DNA from: Heliobacterium mobile
Lineage (GTDB): Bacteria > Bacillota > Desulfitobacteriia > Heliobacteriales > Heliobacteriaceae
DNA length: 64,000 bases
Assembly (NCBI RefSeq): GCF_009720735.1
Contig: NZ_WNKU01000003.1
Span: 62,001 to 126,000 of the forward strand
Direction of reading: 5' to 3'
Below are positions 51,203-61,000 of this stretch, piece by piece (the stretch's first letter is position 1; each line of letters opens with the position of its first letter). Below the pieces are notes generated by a model, which made no database searches, was not told the origin of the DNA, and worked only from the letters and a program-made list of their open reading frames with translations. Position numbers and translations under genes: made by a program.

Positions 51203-51715
51203 TTAATCTTTGGCCAAGATCTTGGTCACCTCGGCGATGTACATAGTATGATAGTCCTTTTGAGGATACCATTTCTCGCTCAGTTCTGCTTCGATAAAAC
51301 ATTCAGGTCGATACGCTTGGGCATAGAGCTTCTTGCAGAACAATGCCAGCTTGGCTTCTTGAAAATAGGGTGTTTTATCGGAGTAGAGAACCGTTAAATT
51401 TGCCTTTTTGATCTTATCTTCGTCTCTACCTGATACAGAGCCTAGATAGCCCAACTCTTTCTTGAAATCATTGGCAAAAAAGGTTAGGGAAAAGGTGTTG
51501 GCATTATCGACAAATTCTTTCGTATAGCGCTGAGGACGGAGAACGATAAAGGCCACATTTTTGCCCCACATAACTCCTAGGCCGCCCCAAGAGGCAGTCA
51601 TCGTGTTGACTTTGCCCTCTTTCTCCGCGGTAACGAGCATCCACTCGGTTCCGATCATCCGAAAGGGACTTCTGTCCAGTCCCTCCGGTTTAATTTCGGT
51701 AAAATCTTCGTTCAT
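51203..51715 (-). CDS. Flavin reductase-like (flavoredoxin-type) FMN protein
   Basis: 170 residues: NTMTASWGGLGVMWGKNVAF and VLRPQRYTKEFVD are typical of the flavin-reductase-like family that binds FMN without a partner oxygenase. ATG 51715 with GGTGGGG; codons upstream to 51751 are not used. Likely electron transfer or a small-molecule reduction; single gene. Confidence 0.82.
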   Translation of the reverse strand: MNEDFTEIKPEGLDRSPFRMIGTEWMLVTAEKEGKVNTMTASWGGLGVMWGKNVAFIVLRPQRYTKEFVDNANTFSLTFFANDFKKELGYLGSVSGRDEDKIKKANLTVLYSDKTPYFQEAKLALFCKKLYAQAYRPECFIEAELSEKWYPQKDYHTMYIAEVTKILAKD

Positions 51716-51955
51716 CAAATCCCCACCTATTGTACAGAAGTCGGTATTCATACAATCCCGTTGTTCTTCACTTGGTTCTTTCGATTATGTTCCCTTCTGT
51801 CAGCTTCATTTGGCATGGCGAATCACTGCATAAAAGCGTGCTAAAGGGCTTCACGGGCTTCACGTAATCGGCCCACCTTTTAAGTATGCTTCATTAAGCA
51901 AGTATCTTCTACACAAACAGTTTTTATGCGTTTTAGCCGAACAGTTAACTTTTTA

Positions 51956-52612
51956 TTATTCCTTTTCCGGTTCCAAGAGGCGCTTGTAATAAAAGCCTGT
52001 CGTGTATAGAGCTGCAGCTGGATTATGGCCGAGTACCCGATCTTTCGTGATCAGGGTCGTCACAGGTGCTTGGGAATATTTAATGAACAATGAATCGTGG
52101 CCGACACATAAGCCAATGATCACGTTTAGTTCGGTCTGCTCGCGGTTTAAGATTTCCGCTTGAAGCACTGGATTACAAAGGGCTTCAAAGCAACCGGTTT
52201 TCACTTTTTTCTCTTCGGGGACCCCGACTTCCGTCTTGTCTACACTCCCGACCTTGCAGATGACGCTGTAGGGCTCTAACCCTTTAGCCCGCAAGATTTT
52301 GACGAAGGTTTTCGCTTCCTCAATTAAACCAATACAGGTCGCAATCCCTATCTTCTTAGCGCCGATGTGCTTGGCGAAAGCGATGATCTCTTCGACTCGG
52401 GTGAGCTTTCCGTAATAGGTTCCTTCGATATCGGCAGCCGCATAGGCCAGTTTGGATACCCATTCATCCGTCCGATAGAGCTCTTTGATCCGCTCCAATT
52501 CATCCGCTTCGATCTCAGTGGTAAGACAAAAACGAGGAAACTCCTTATCCTGCCGGTAACAGTTAAACTGACCACAGTCGGAACAACTGAGCTTTTTGGT
52601 GTCCATCGTCAT
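51956..52612 (-). CDS. DUF1847 protein, putative metal-binding
   Basis: 218 residues; N-terminal CSDCGQFNC and later cysteines in GIATCIGL, TGCFEALCNPV and GLCVGHDSLF, the DUF1847 pattern. Likely binds a metal or Fe-S cluster; role unknown. Single-gene unit. Confidence 0.8.
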   Translation of the reverse strand: MTMDTKKLSCSDCGQFNCYRQDKEFPRFCLTTEIEADELERIKELYRTDEWVSKLAYAAADIEGTYYGKLTRVEEIIAFAKHIGAKKIGIATCIGLIEEAKTFVKILRAKGLEPYSVICKVGSVDKTEVGVPEEKKVKTGCFEALCNPVLQAEILNREQTELNVIIGLCVGHDSLFIKYSQAPVTTLITKDRVLGHNPAAALYTTGFYYKRLLEPEKE

Positions 52613-52704
52613 CGTAAAATCCTCCTCTTTCTTTTCACGCGGCCGTTTCTACTTTCATATGCTAGGTTAACCTTACCTTAGGCGTCATGTATGGGAGGGT
52701 AAAA

Positions 52705-53445
52705 ATGAATAAAGATATTCATTCCAATCCCTATGATCATTCCGCTGCCTCCAAGGGACCGCAGACAATGATTGTCAAGAAGTGGGCAGATGTGAACGGA
52801 GATCATATCGCCGATCTGGTCTCCTTAGTGGGAACAAGTGCCGGAGATAGATCCGGTGCCTTTTCGAAAATCACGCTGGTGATTGAGGACGGATTGACGA
52901 AGGCTACTTATAAATATCCGCTACCTTTTAAAAACGGCTACACACCCATGCTGTTTCTCGGCGACTTCAACAAAGACCTGATCTCCGATATCCTCGTTAA
53001 CATCTCCACAGGTGGAAGCGGCGGTCTCTTTTGGAACGCCTTATATTCGTTTCGCTATAACCAATTGACTTCCCTGTTTGATATAGAGAAATTTAACCAA
53101 GGTCTTCAACTTCAAGTGATTTATCGCGAGGATTACAGAGTGGTTGTCGCGTCAAGTGACCGCACTCAAACGGTGACACTCGACGTGAGTAACCGCAAAG
53201 AGTACTATACAGACATCTATTCACCGAACGGAAAGTTGCGTAAGCCCGTGAACGGTCAAGTCTTGCCCTTAGAAATCATTAATCCAATTGACCTAAACCG
53301 TGACGGAACATTTTCTTTGCTGGCCAATCAGCGAATTATCGGTATCGCTAATGCAGACACGCTAGGCTATGTACAGTCGACGTGGGATTGGTATGGAACC
53401 AGTTTTCGCTTGCGAAACTATAGCGTAGTGCTCTATCCCTTTTAG
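52705..53445 (+). CDS. FG-GAP/VCBS-like repeat protein
   Basis: 246 residues from ATG 52705 behind GGGAGGG (ATG 52687 has no site). Calcium-loop-like motifs DVNGDHIADL, DFNKDLISDI and DLNRDGTFSL mark an FG-GAP/VCBS-type beta-propeller fragment. No signal peptide seen. Related proteins occur in spore-formers; function unknown. Confidence 0.75.
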   Translation: MNKDIHSNPYDHSAASKGPQTMIVKKWADVNGDHIADLVSLVGTSAGDRSGAFSKITLVIEDGLTKATYKYPLPFKNGYTPMLFLGDFNKDLISDILVNISTGGSGGLFWNALYSFRYNQLTSLFDIEKFNQGLQLQVIYREDYRVVVASSDRTQTVTLDVSNRKEYYTDIYSPNGKLRKPVNGQVLPLEIINPIDLNRDGTFSLLANQRIIGIANADTLGYVQSTWDWYGTSFRLRNYSVVLYPF

Positions 53446-53523
53446 TCCATTTTCGTTTCCCTGTCTACGTTTGGCATTGCTTGCCGAGTGTACTCTATTA
53501 TCTTCCGCTATAAATACAGGCTT

Positions 53524-53555
53524 ACGCCCAATCCTATCAAGGTGGGCGTCTTTTT
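53524..53555 (+). terminator. Intrinsic terminator of the FG-GAP-like gene
   Basis: ACGCCCA stem with TGGGCGT and T5. Confidence 0.75.
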
Positions 53556-53570
53556 ACGCCGTAATAACAA

Positions 53571-53602
53571 AAAAGGACCTCGCCGAACTTAGCGAGATCT
53601 TC
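53571..53602 (-). terminator. Terminator of the 79-residue coiled-coil gene
   Basis: CTCGC:GCGAG stem with flanking GG/CC pairs and T6 on the minus strand. Confidence 0.62.
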
Positions 53603-53610
53603 CAATCATT

Positions 53611-53850
53611 CTAGTTTAATTTTTGTCTTAGATCTCCTTTTAACTCGGTAGACAGCCCCCTCAGTGTGGCCATCTCGTCTTCCAATAGTTTCGTAACTTC
53701 AATAGGAATGCGAATACCGGCTACCTCCACACTGTCAATGAACCCCTGAATATCTTGGGCAATCCTCTCGTACTGCACTTGAAGATCTTTGAGCTTCGAT
53801 AATTGTTCAGCCTCACGGGCTTCACGGATTTCGCGCATACGTTCTGACAA
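53611..53850 (-). CDS. Small coiled-coil hypothetical protein
   Basis: 79 residues, charged and helical; heptad-like Leu/Ile pattern. TTG start at 53850 with GGGAGG upstream. No family recognised. Confidence 0.65.
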   Translation of the reverse strand: MSERMREIREAREAEQLSKLKDLQVQYERIAQDIQGFIDSVEVAGIRIPIEVTKLLEDEMATLRGLSTELKGDLRQKLN

Positions 53851-53920
53851 GACATCTACCTCCCAAGACTAGGATGTCCAAAGGCGACTCGTTAACACCT
53901 GTCTTTTGGCGATAGGCATA

Positions 53921-53983
53921 AAAAAACGCCCATTCTGACTGTCTCATTCAACCAAAGGTTGAATGAGAAGTAAGAATGGGCAG
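53921..53983 (-). terminator. Intrinsic terminator of the thioesterase gene
   Basis: Two-tier hairpin: outer CGCCCATTC with GAATGGGC and inner CATTCAACC with GGTTGAATG; T7 on the minus strand. Confidence 0.8.
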
Positions 53984-54109
53984 TTAAGTTTTTGAAAGCT
54001 CTACGCTAAAGCTTCTACGTATTGTGCTGTGGATCTTTTATGGCTGTGGTGCAAACGGGATTTTTTAGGCCAGAATTCTACGCTAGATGTTCGATTTAGA
54101 TAGGACGAT

Positions 54110-54556
54110 CTATCGTGCCTCAACATGATAATCCTTCTCTGTAAAAACGCCTAACACAAAAAATGAAGCTTGCGCCCGTACTAGGAGTTGTTCTTCATGA
54201 TAAATTTCCCCGACTGCTCGCATGATGGTTTTCCCGTTGCTGACAACCTCGCCGACGGCAGTTAAGATGCTTCCTTGGGTTACATTTTTTATGTAACTAA
54301 CGTTCATATCGATCGTAACGACACGTTTGCCCAAGGTTAAGCAGGAGACTCCCATGGCCACGTCCGAAATCGAGGCCAACGTACCGCCATGTACGGATCC
54401 GTATATGTTGCGATGATGTTCGTTCATTTGTACTTGATAGATAACTATTCCTTCTGCCAGTTCGACAACCTCGAGTCCAAGAAAATTTTCGAGGATAGGC
54501 GTCTGATATTTTTCCTGTAGATAGTTGCGTACCCATGAAAGGTGTTCTTGCGTCAA
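54110..54556 (-). CDS. PaaI-family hotdog thioesterase
   Basis: 148 residues; HHRNIYGSVHGGTLASISDVAMG is the hotdog active-site region. Hydrolyses an acyl-CoA, probably aromatic or medium-chain. TTG start at 54556 behind GGGGG. Confidence 0.87.
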   Translation of the reverse strand: MTQEHLSWVRNYLQEKYQTPILENFLGLEVVELAEGIVIYQVQMNEHHRNIYGSVHGGTLASISDVAMGVSCLTLGKRVVTIDMNVSYIKNVTQGSILTAVGEVVSNGKTIMRAVGEIYHEEQLLVRAQASFFVLGVFTEKDYHVEAR

Positions 54557-54653
54557 TCGAAAGCCCCCAGTCCACTTTTGGATCTATAGTATCATAAATT
54601 ACATTTTTTCCAAAATACCAGCCCCACACAATTCGCTGGTACCCTTGTACTCA

Positions 54654-54684
54654 TAAAAAAAGGATAGAAGCAACTCAAATCCTT
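54654..54684 (-). terminator. Intrinsic terminator of the HD-GYP gene
   Basis: AAGGAT stem with ATCCTT and T7 on the minus strand. Confidence 0.6.
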
Positions 54685-54710
54685 CGTTAATCTTATCGAT
54701 ATTTTCACCG

Positions 54711-55922
54711 TTATTTTTTAAAAACACCGATCACATCAGAAGTGATTTGTTCGTCTAACGAACCATCTCGGATCATGCCCATAAGGATCTCTGAACTTTC
54801 CCTATGAGTCATCGCCTTTCGATAGGGCCTGTTTTCGGTAAGCGCTTGATAGACATCGAGGCAAGCGATCAGGCGTGAATTAAAGTCTAGCTCTGTTCCC
54901 TTTTTGCCGTAAGGATAGCCTTTCCCGTTAAGTTTCTCATGGTGGTTTGAGGCCCATTCCATGATATCCTCAAACCCTTGAATCTCCTGCAAGCTTAACC
55001 TCGTATAATAAGAATGCTGCTTGATCGCATCAAACTCTTCCTCGTCGAGCCTTCCGGGTTTATCGAGTATCGCATTGCTGACAGCAAGTTTCCCGATGTC
55101 ATGTAAGTCTGCCGCGATGATCAGCTTATATATTTCATCATCAGGCTTCTTGTAATACTCCCCCATCTTAGCGACCTTATCAGCAAGTTCACTGGAATGA
55201 ACCTGCGTAAAGGTAGATTTGGCGTCAATGATCTTCGAAAAGACCCTCGTAATATTATGTAGCTGCGCAAAAGTCATCTCGACACTGAAGTTGGGAATAT
55301 TTCTTTGCAGCGATGCGTGGATAAATTCATCTTTCAAGTCAAGCCAAAAATGGGGTGTTTGACTCACGTCGATAAAGGCATTGACTATTTTCGGTGAAAA
55401 CGTCGACATTTCTTGCGATTTCACATAATCCTGGATTCTGCGTTTTTCCGCAATGGTGACCTTATTTAAGGAAGTATTCAGTTCCACCGTATCGGCGAGT
55501 TTGATGATCTGGGCCATAACGGGAATATCGTCACCTTTGATCTGAAAAAAGCCGGTACCGTCGTAGTTTTCGTGATGGTACTTGATTACATTGCGAACGT
55601 CCGTAAGAAAAGGGTAATCCCTTACGTTCTCTTCTCCCTTGAGACCGTGCTCTTGTTTGCTTTCGATCGATTGTAAGGAACTCATCGGTTCGCTTTTTAG
55701 TTTATCGTGGAGTATCTTTTCACTTGCTCCATTATCGTGCAGAATCGATAACGATACGATATCAAAGATTTCTCTTTGCGACATCCCCAGTTTCTCGGCC
55801 ATACGCATCGACATGTATGCGACTCTTTTGGAGTGATTCGTTACGATCCCGAAGATGTCCATCTCGACAAAGTCTAAGGCAAAAGACAGGGCGATCAAAA
55901 ATTCGTTAAGATTAAAGCGCAT
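54711..55922 (-). CDS. Tandem HD / HD-GYP domain protein, putative cyclic-di-GMP phosphodiesterase
   Basis: 403 residues. The first HD half has HSKRVAYMSMRMAEKLG and LHDNGASE. The second is a full HD-GYP: LHDIGKLAVSNAILDKPGRL, HSYYTR and HHEKLNGKGYP. The second domain probably degrades c-di-GMP; the first may be regulatory. Lies 230 bp past a pgaC/pgaD-like pair on the same strand, whose product is c-di-GMP-controlled in other bacteria. Confidence 0.87.
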   Translation of the reverse strand: MRFNLNEFLIALSFALDFVEMDIFGIVTNHSKRVAYMSMRMAEKLGMSQREIFDIVSLSILHDNGASEKILHDKLKSEPMSSLQSIESKQEHGLKGEENVRDYPFLTDVRNVIKYHHENYDGTGFFQIKGDDIPVMAQIIKLADTVELNTSLNKVTIAEKRRIQDYVKSQEMSTFSPKIVNAFIDVSQTPHFWLDLKDEFIHASLQRNIPNFSVEMTFAQLHNITRVFSKIIDAKSTFTQVHSSELADKVAKMGEYYKKPDDEIYKLIIAADLHDIGKLAVSNAILDKPGRLDEEEFDAIKQHSYYTRLSLQEIQGFEDIMEWASNHHEKLNGKGYPYGKKGTELDFNSRLIACLDVYQALTENRPYRKAMTHRESSEILMGMIRDGSLDEQITSDVIGVFKK

Positions 55923-56018
55923 CTACGGTCTGCCTCCATCAACCGAGTAATCCATAATTGCCCTGATTATATCACGGAGAGATCTAAAGGTAAATGAAAA
56001 TCAATATCATTAAAATAT

Positions 56019-56080
56019 AACTGCCCATTCTCACCGGCTCCATGTAGTGAAGTTAGGAATTCCGTGAGTATGAGCAGTTT
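56019..56080 (-). terminator. Weak hairpin after the pgaD-like gene
   Basis: ACTGC/CAT/CTCAC elements pair with GTGAG/ATG/GCAGT around a long loop, with a T/A-rich minus-strand tail. Probably terminates the pgaCD-like operon. Confidence 0.4.
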
Positions 56081-56153
56081 GGCTCGTGGTTATTTCTTAG
56101 GACCAACGGGTGATAAACCTTTTAGTGTGACAACCGTCGGGGTTGTACAGGGG

Positions 56154-56555
56154 CTATACGATCGTCTCCTCTAGCTCTATCCATTTGGATTTCTGAAAGT
56201 GCTCAACTTGAGACTCGGGAATTTGAAAATAGTTGGCCACCTCAGCATTGGTCACATCATTTAAAAACTTTCTTCGATGTAACCGGCCAAACTTTTTGGC
56301 ATTATACATACCCCAAGTATACATAATGATGAAATTAATCAACGCCAGGATAACATTAATGGTAAAAACTCTTATCGTACCCTGAATATTTTCGTCCGTA
56401 AACAACTCGGAATGAAACAGTTTTATATTAAAATACCAAAGCAACAAGGACGCAATCAGTTGTACCGAAAAGAAAAAAATATAGCTCCAGCCAAGTGAGG
56501 TCAAGACGCCTTCGAGCAGCTTCCTCAGCTTATTTTGTTTCCCGTCAATAATCAC
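56154..56555 (-). CDS. PgaD-like membrane protein
   Basis: 133 residues, two membrane helices (about 20-42 and 65-85) and a soluble tail ending EVANYFQIPESQVEHFQKSK. Placement directly after a PgaC-like synthase and length match PgaD, the accessory that with PgaC senses c-di-GMP in poly-N-acetylglucosamine synthesis. GTG start overlaps the synthase stop by one base. Confidence 0.78.
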   Translation of the reverse strand: MIIDGKQNKLRKLLEGVLTSLGWSYIFFFSVQLIASLLLWYFNIKLFHSELFTDENIQGTIRVFTINVILALINFIIMYTWGMYNAKKFGRLHRRKFLNDVTNAEVANYFQIPESQVEHFQKSKWIELEETIV

Positions 56556-57787
56556 TAGGTCCCTAACCCCCTATCGGGGCTGTCCCATACGGCAAATTGA
56601 TGCTTGTTTTTCTTAAATAGGGCTTTCGGTAAAGCCCTGACGACAACCAAAGCGTTAAAATACCAGTAAATAATGGGGTACCATATGGCCCATAAATAGT
56701 ACTTTCTTAGATTCGCGTCGTATTCACCATCGATGAACATAGCCACGCCAAACTGGATGAGACATATGAGAGCCAAGTAGGAACCAGACCAGAATACAGG
56801 CGCATAGTAAAAATTCGTTTTAATCATGTTAACCACTATGAGTAATGTCGTAATTATCCATGACAAAGACCAGAAAATACTGAGCAGCTCTTCAATATAA
56901 ATCGGTATCAATCTCCGCTGGCGCCAATCTAAAAAGATATCCCGATGTTTTATGAGAACTTCAATGCCGCCCTGGGCCCAGCGCACCCTCTGTTTCCAGT
57001 ATCCTGATAAGGTCTCTGGCACTAACATCCAACACAAGGCTCTCGGTTCGTACCGCACGTCCCAAAAACGTCTCTGCAGTTTCCACGTTACCCCGATGTC
57101 TTCCGTGATCATATCCCTATCCCACATCCCGCAATCGAGAAGCGCCCTTTTTCGAAAGGCGACAATAACTCCGGAAACGGTCATGATTTTGCCCAGGATG
57201 CGTTGCGACCGCTTGATTAACCCGATGATACTTGAAAACTCGCACAACTGAACTCTAGCTAAAAGGGAACTGCGGTTTCGAACTCTCGGATTGCCGGTTA
57301 CGGCACCAACCCGCTCTCCGTAGTTCGGGGTGGTAAAGTGGGGTACCATGAAATTTAAGGCATCTGGATCCAAGATCGAATCCGCATCTAGACCTAATAT
57401 GATTTCTCCCTTTGAGGCGATCAGGCCCAAATACAAGGCATTCGCTTTGCCAGAATTCTTTTTGAGATGGATCACTCTCAGCTTTTCATATTTATCATGT
57501 AAGTCCCGCAGCACTTTTTCAGTTTCATCGGTACTGCCGTCATTGATGGCGATGACCTCAACATTAGGATAATTAATTTGATGAAGGTGAAAGACGGTTT
57601 CTTCGATTGTTTTCGACTCATTGTAACAAGGGATTAAAATAGAAACCAGCGGTGTTACCGTCAATTCGGGCGGGCGGCGCTTTTCCCTGCGAAAATAGAA
57701 TAATAAGCCGCCGATGATCCAGGTCATGCTCATTATAAGAGGGTACCAAAAAACATAACTTGTTATTATTGTAATAAAACTCCTCAA
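56555..57787 (-). CDS. PgaC/IcaA-like membrane glycosyltransferase (GT2)
   Basis: 410 residues: N-terminal helix, GT2 catalytic domain (SILIPCYNES, GLDADSIL, and QRVRWAQGG as Q-X-X-R-W) and C-terminal helices. Polymerises N-acetylglucosamine or a similar sugar across the membrane for biofilm polysaccharide. TTG start at 57787 behind AGGAGGG. No deacetylase pgaB is nearby. Confidence 0.87.
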   Translation of the reverse strand: MRSFITIITSYVFWYPLIMSMTWIIGGLLFYFRREKRRPPELTVTPLVSILIPCYNESKTIEETVFHLHQINYPNVEVIAINDGSTDETEKVLRDLHDKYEKLRVIHLKKNSGKANALYLGLIASKGEIILGLDADSILDPDALNFMVPHFTTPNYGERVGAVTGNPRVRNRSSLLARVQLCEFSSIIGLIKRSQRILGKIMTVSGVIVAFRKRALLDCGMWDRDMITEDIGVTWKLQRRFWDVRYEPRALCWMLVPETLSGYWKQRVRWAQGGIEVLIKHRDIFLDWRQRRLIPIYIEELLSIFWSLSWIITTLLIVVNMIKTNFYYAPVFWSGSYLALICLIQFGVAMFIDGEYDANLRKYYLWAIWYPIIYWYFNALVVVRALPKALFKKNKHQFAVWDSPDRGLGT

Positions 57788-57956
57788 GCTTTTTGTCCCT
57801 CCTAATTAGCCTAGCATAATCAAAGGAAATTAACATTGTAATCTTGACGTTAATATAGTAATTATTTAACATTTCGAAACGATACATTTTTTAATTAAAT
57901 TAAGTATTAATCCTAACAAGTACGCTTTTCTTGTATAGTTACAAAAGCTCCGTCAT

Positions 57957-58006
57957 AAAAAAGTGGTAGGTTGTTCATTGTTTTCAAACGAACAACCTAC
58001 CACTTT
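57957..58006 (-). terminator. Strong intrinsic terminator of the SLH protein gene
   Basis: Perfect 17-bp AAAGTGGTAGGTTGTTC stem, 13-nt loop, T6 on the minus strand. Confidence 0.88.
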
Positions 58007-58021
58007 CAACTTATACTCTTT

Positions 58022-61000
58022 TTATTTTTTTGCAGTTTCAACCAATCGTTCCACACCGTTGCTAAAGGTATATTCATGATCTGTTGAGGCTTCCTCAATG
58101 TCTCCAAATGCCCAGTTCGATGGATCTACATCCGGCCAAGTATCAGTCTGAACCTCAGTAAGGGGTCCCCGATTTAGCATTCTATTGATAAGAGTGACAG
58201 CTTCGCCACGAGTTACGTTTGTCTTCGGATGAAACGTTCCATCAGGATATCCTTTTATCACCCCTATAGAACTAGCCGCATTTATCGATTTCTTTGCCCA
58301 ACCGTCCTCTACATCGATAAACGAACCACGATTTCCATCGGGGAGATGCCTTACTCGTGAAACTAGGCTTGCCATCTCCTCACGGGAAATTGGTTGGTTT
58401 GGACGGAATGTTCCATCGGGGTACCCGTTCATATATCCCGCTTTTGTTACGGCTAAAATAGCTTTTGTTCCCCAATATGACTTTGAGATGTCATTGTATT
58501 GAACATCATCAGAAATAACATTATAAAGGTTTAGCGTTCGGTACAAGATCATGGCGAGATCAGCGCGGATGGCTGCTTTTGCGGGTTTAAATTCCCCATC
58601 CGGGTAGCCGTTTATATACTTCTGATGCTCACCGTTTTGCAGTTTTGGGTTGACGTCTACAGACACTGTCTGAGATTTGGCACTTTCAAATCTCATGTCG
58701 CCATTGTAAACAGCTGTGATGCTGTGAGTACCTACTCCCAATTCCGAGGTAGTAAATACCACCATACCATTTTGCAACTTAACGGCATCGCTCAGTTGAA
58801 CTTCACCGTCCATAAAAGTTACAAATCCACTGGCATTCTTTCCAATTACGGTTGCAGTAATAACAAGTGAATCACCGACATATATTGATCTCTTTGAAGT
58901 TGTTATGGTAATAGCGGCGTTTTCTTTCGGTGAAGAACTTCCACTACCCGAATTACTTGAAGATCTGTGCTCCCCCGTCAAATTGAAATTTAGCGACACT
59001 AGGTTCTGCCCAACGTGAATAATGCCATCTCTAATGAAACTATCAGAACCGTCAGTCGCAGGTGCATTTGGTTTCGTATCGAGTGTGCTATAAGGTTTAT
59101 AGGCATCCTTCGTGGCTATGACATAATAATCTCCATTTGGGTAGACCATCCACGCATATTCCCCTGCGGAATTCGTCACTTGCGGGTTATGGTTAAGATT
59201 TGGAGCGAAATTGGGGAGTTCCGGAAGGTTTACCATCGTGTTTGGTATGTGATGATTTTGTCGGTTTAGAGCTGTATCTGCCCAGTATAGTTTTACCGTC
59301 ACACCACTCACTGGTTGGTGATTGTCGGAATCCGTTACAATTCCATATGGGTCTATCAGAGAATAAACAATACTCATTTCACCATCTTGATTCACGCTAA
59401 CGAGAGATGTCGGACCGGCTAATGTTTCACCGTTCGGTCCAGTAATTTGATAGATAATTTGATAGGTCCCTCTTTGGACGTTGTTGACTTCAAAATTACC
59501 ATTCTCGTCTATAGGAAAGCTAGGTAATTCTATGTTATCCGAAAGGGATTTTAATTTGACGCTAACATGCCCTATACCAAACAAATCGCTCAACGTTGAT
59601 GTGGGTAGTGGAGAATCAGAATTCGAGCTCGCTACAAGTAATTGACCGCTAATTTTATTCGTAGAATCGACGGTCTTCTCAGACCCATCCAATTGTCCTA
59701 CACTTGCTGTTTGGGTTGAATTAAGTAGTACGATTTTATCTCCAATTTTCACAGGGGTTTGAATATTCAAAGTATAGATCCAATTTCCTCTAGGTACGTA
59801 GACCTCGTAAGAACCATCGGAATCTGTAAAAGTTGTCGATGAGAAATCAGTAACACCATCGTTGTTAAAGTCGGCCGTAAGTGAAACCGTTGCACCTTCA
59901 ACTGGTTTTCCTGATACTTGGTCGACTACAACCCCTTTAACCATCGCTGGCATAAAACGAATGTTGATACTTTTCTCAACTTGTAAATTGTTACGTTCTA
60001 TATCTGTGGCTCTAACCGTTAGTGAATCTAAAACTGGTGTTACACTCTGTATATTCGGTGCTTTAAACGTATATTTTGCAATACCCAGACTATCGGTCGA
60101 GATCAAGTTGTTATAAACTGGGTATTTTGTAAAGTTGAACTCCACCGGAACTCCTTCCACAGAGCTATTACTCGTAGCGGTAAGTTTTGCGGTAATGGAA
60201 ACAACTGAATTACCGTCTCCAACAATGGTATCAGGGGATACTTGCAAATCCAAAACAAAGCCAGGTTCCATACTAGAAACGAATACTTGGGTAAAAACGG
60301 TTATTCCCTCATAACTAATTGTGATAACCGCATTACCTTGAGAAACTGCCTGTATGTTTCCAAAGGTGTCAACAGTAACTATATTTTCGTTAGACGATCG
60401 ATACGTAGCCTTTGTAGTAACATCTTGTACACTTTGGTCCGAGTAGATAGCCGTAACCGTAGTTGAATGTTTAGTACCAACGGTTAAGGAATACTTGTAC
60501 TCATCAACGGTCAATTGGTAAATTTCCTTAGCTGGAACAACGGTTGTAAACGTTTTATCCGAGCCATAGCTGGTTCCCTGGTTGTTTGTTGCGTAGGCCC
60601 GGTAATGGTATGTAGTCGCCGGTTCTAGTCCCGTTAGGTTCACGGTAAATGTGCCGATCGCCGCTGAAGACGCGGCTACCTTGGTATCGCTCGTGCTCGG
60701 ATCTGTCTGGGTAGAAACGACAATTCCCCGCTCCGTAATGGTTGCGTTTCCGTCTGACGTAACGTTCCCGCCCACTGTGGCTCCCATGGCCGTCACGTTG
60801 CTCACCGTACTATCGGTGGTCACGGTCGGAACACTCTGCGGATTACTGGCTGGGGCTGTCGTAAATGCTTGGTCGGCACCGTAGCTGGTTCCCTGGCTGT
60901 TTGTCGCGTAGGCCCGGTAATGATATGTTGTCGCCGGTTCTAGTCCCGTCAGGTTCACGGTAAATGTGCCGGTCACTGCGGAGGACGCGGTTACCTTAGT

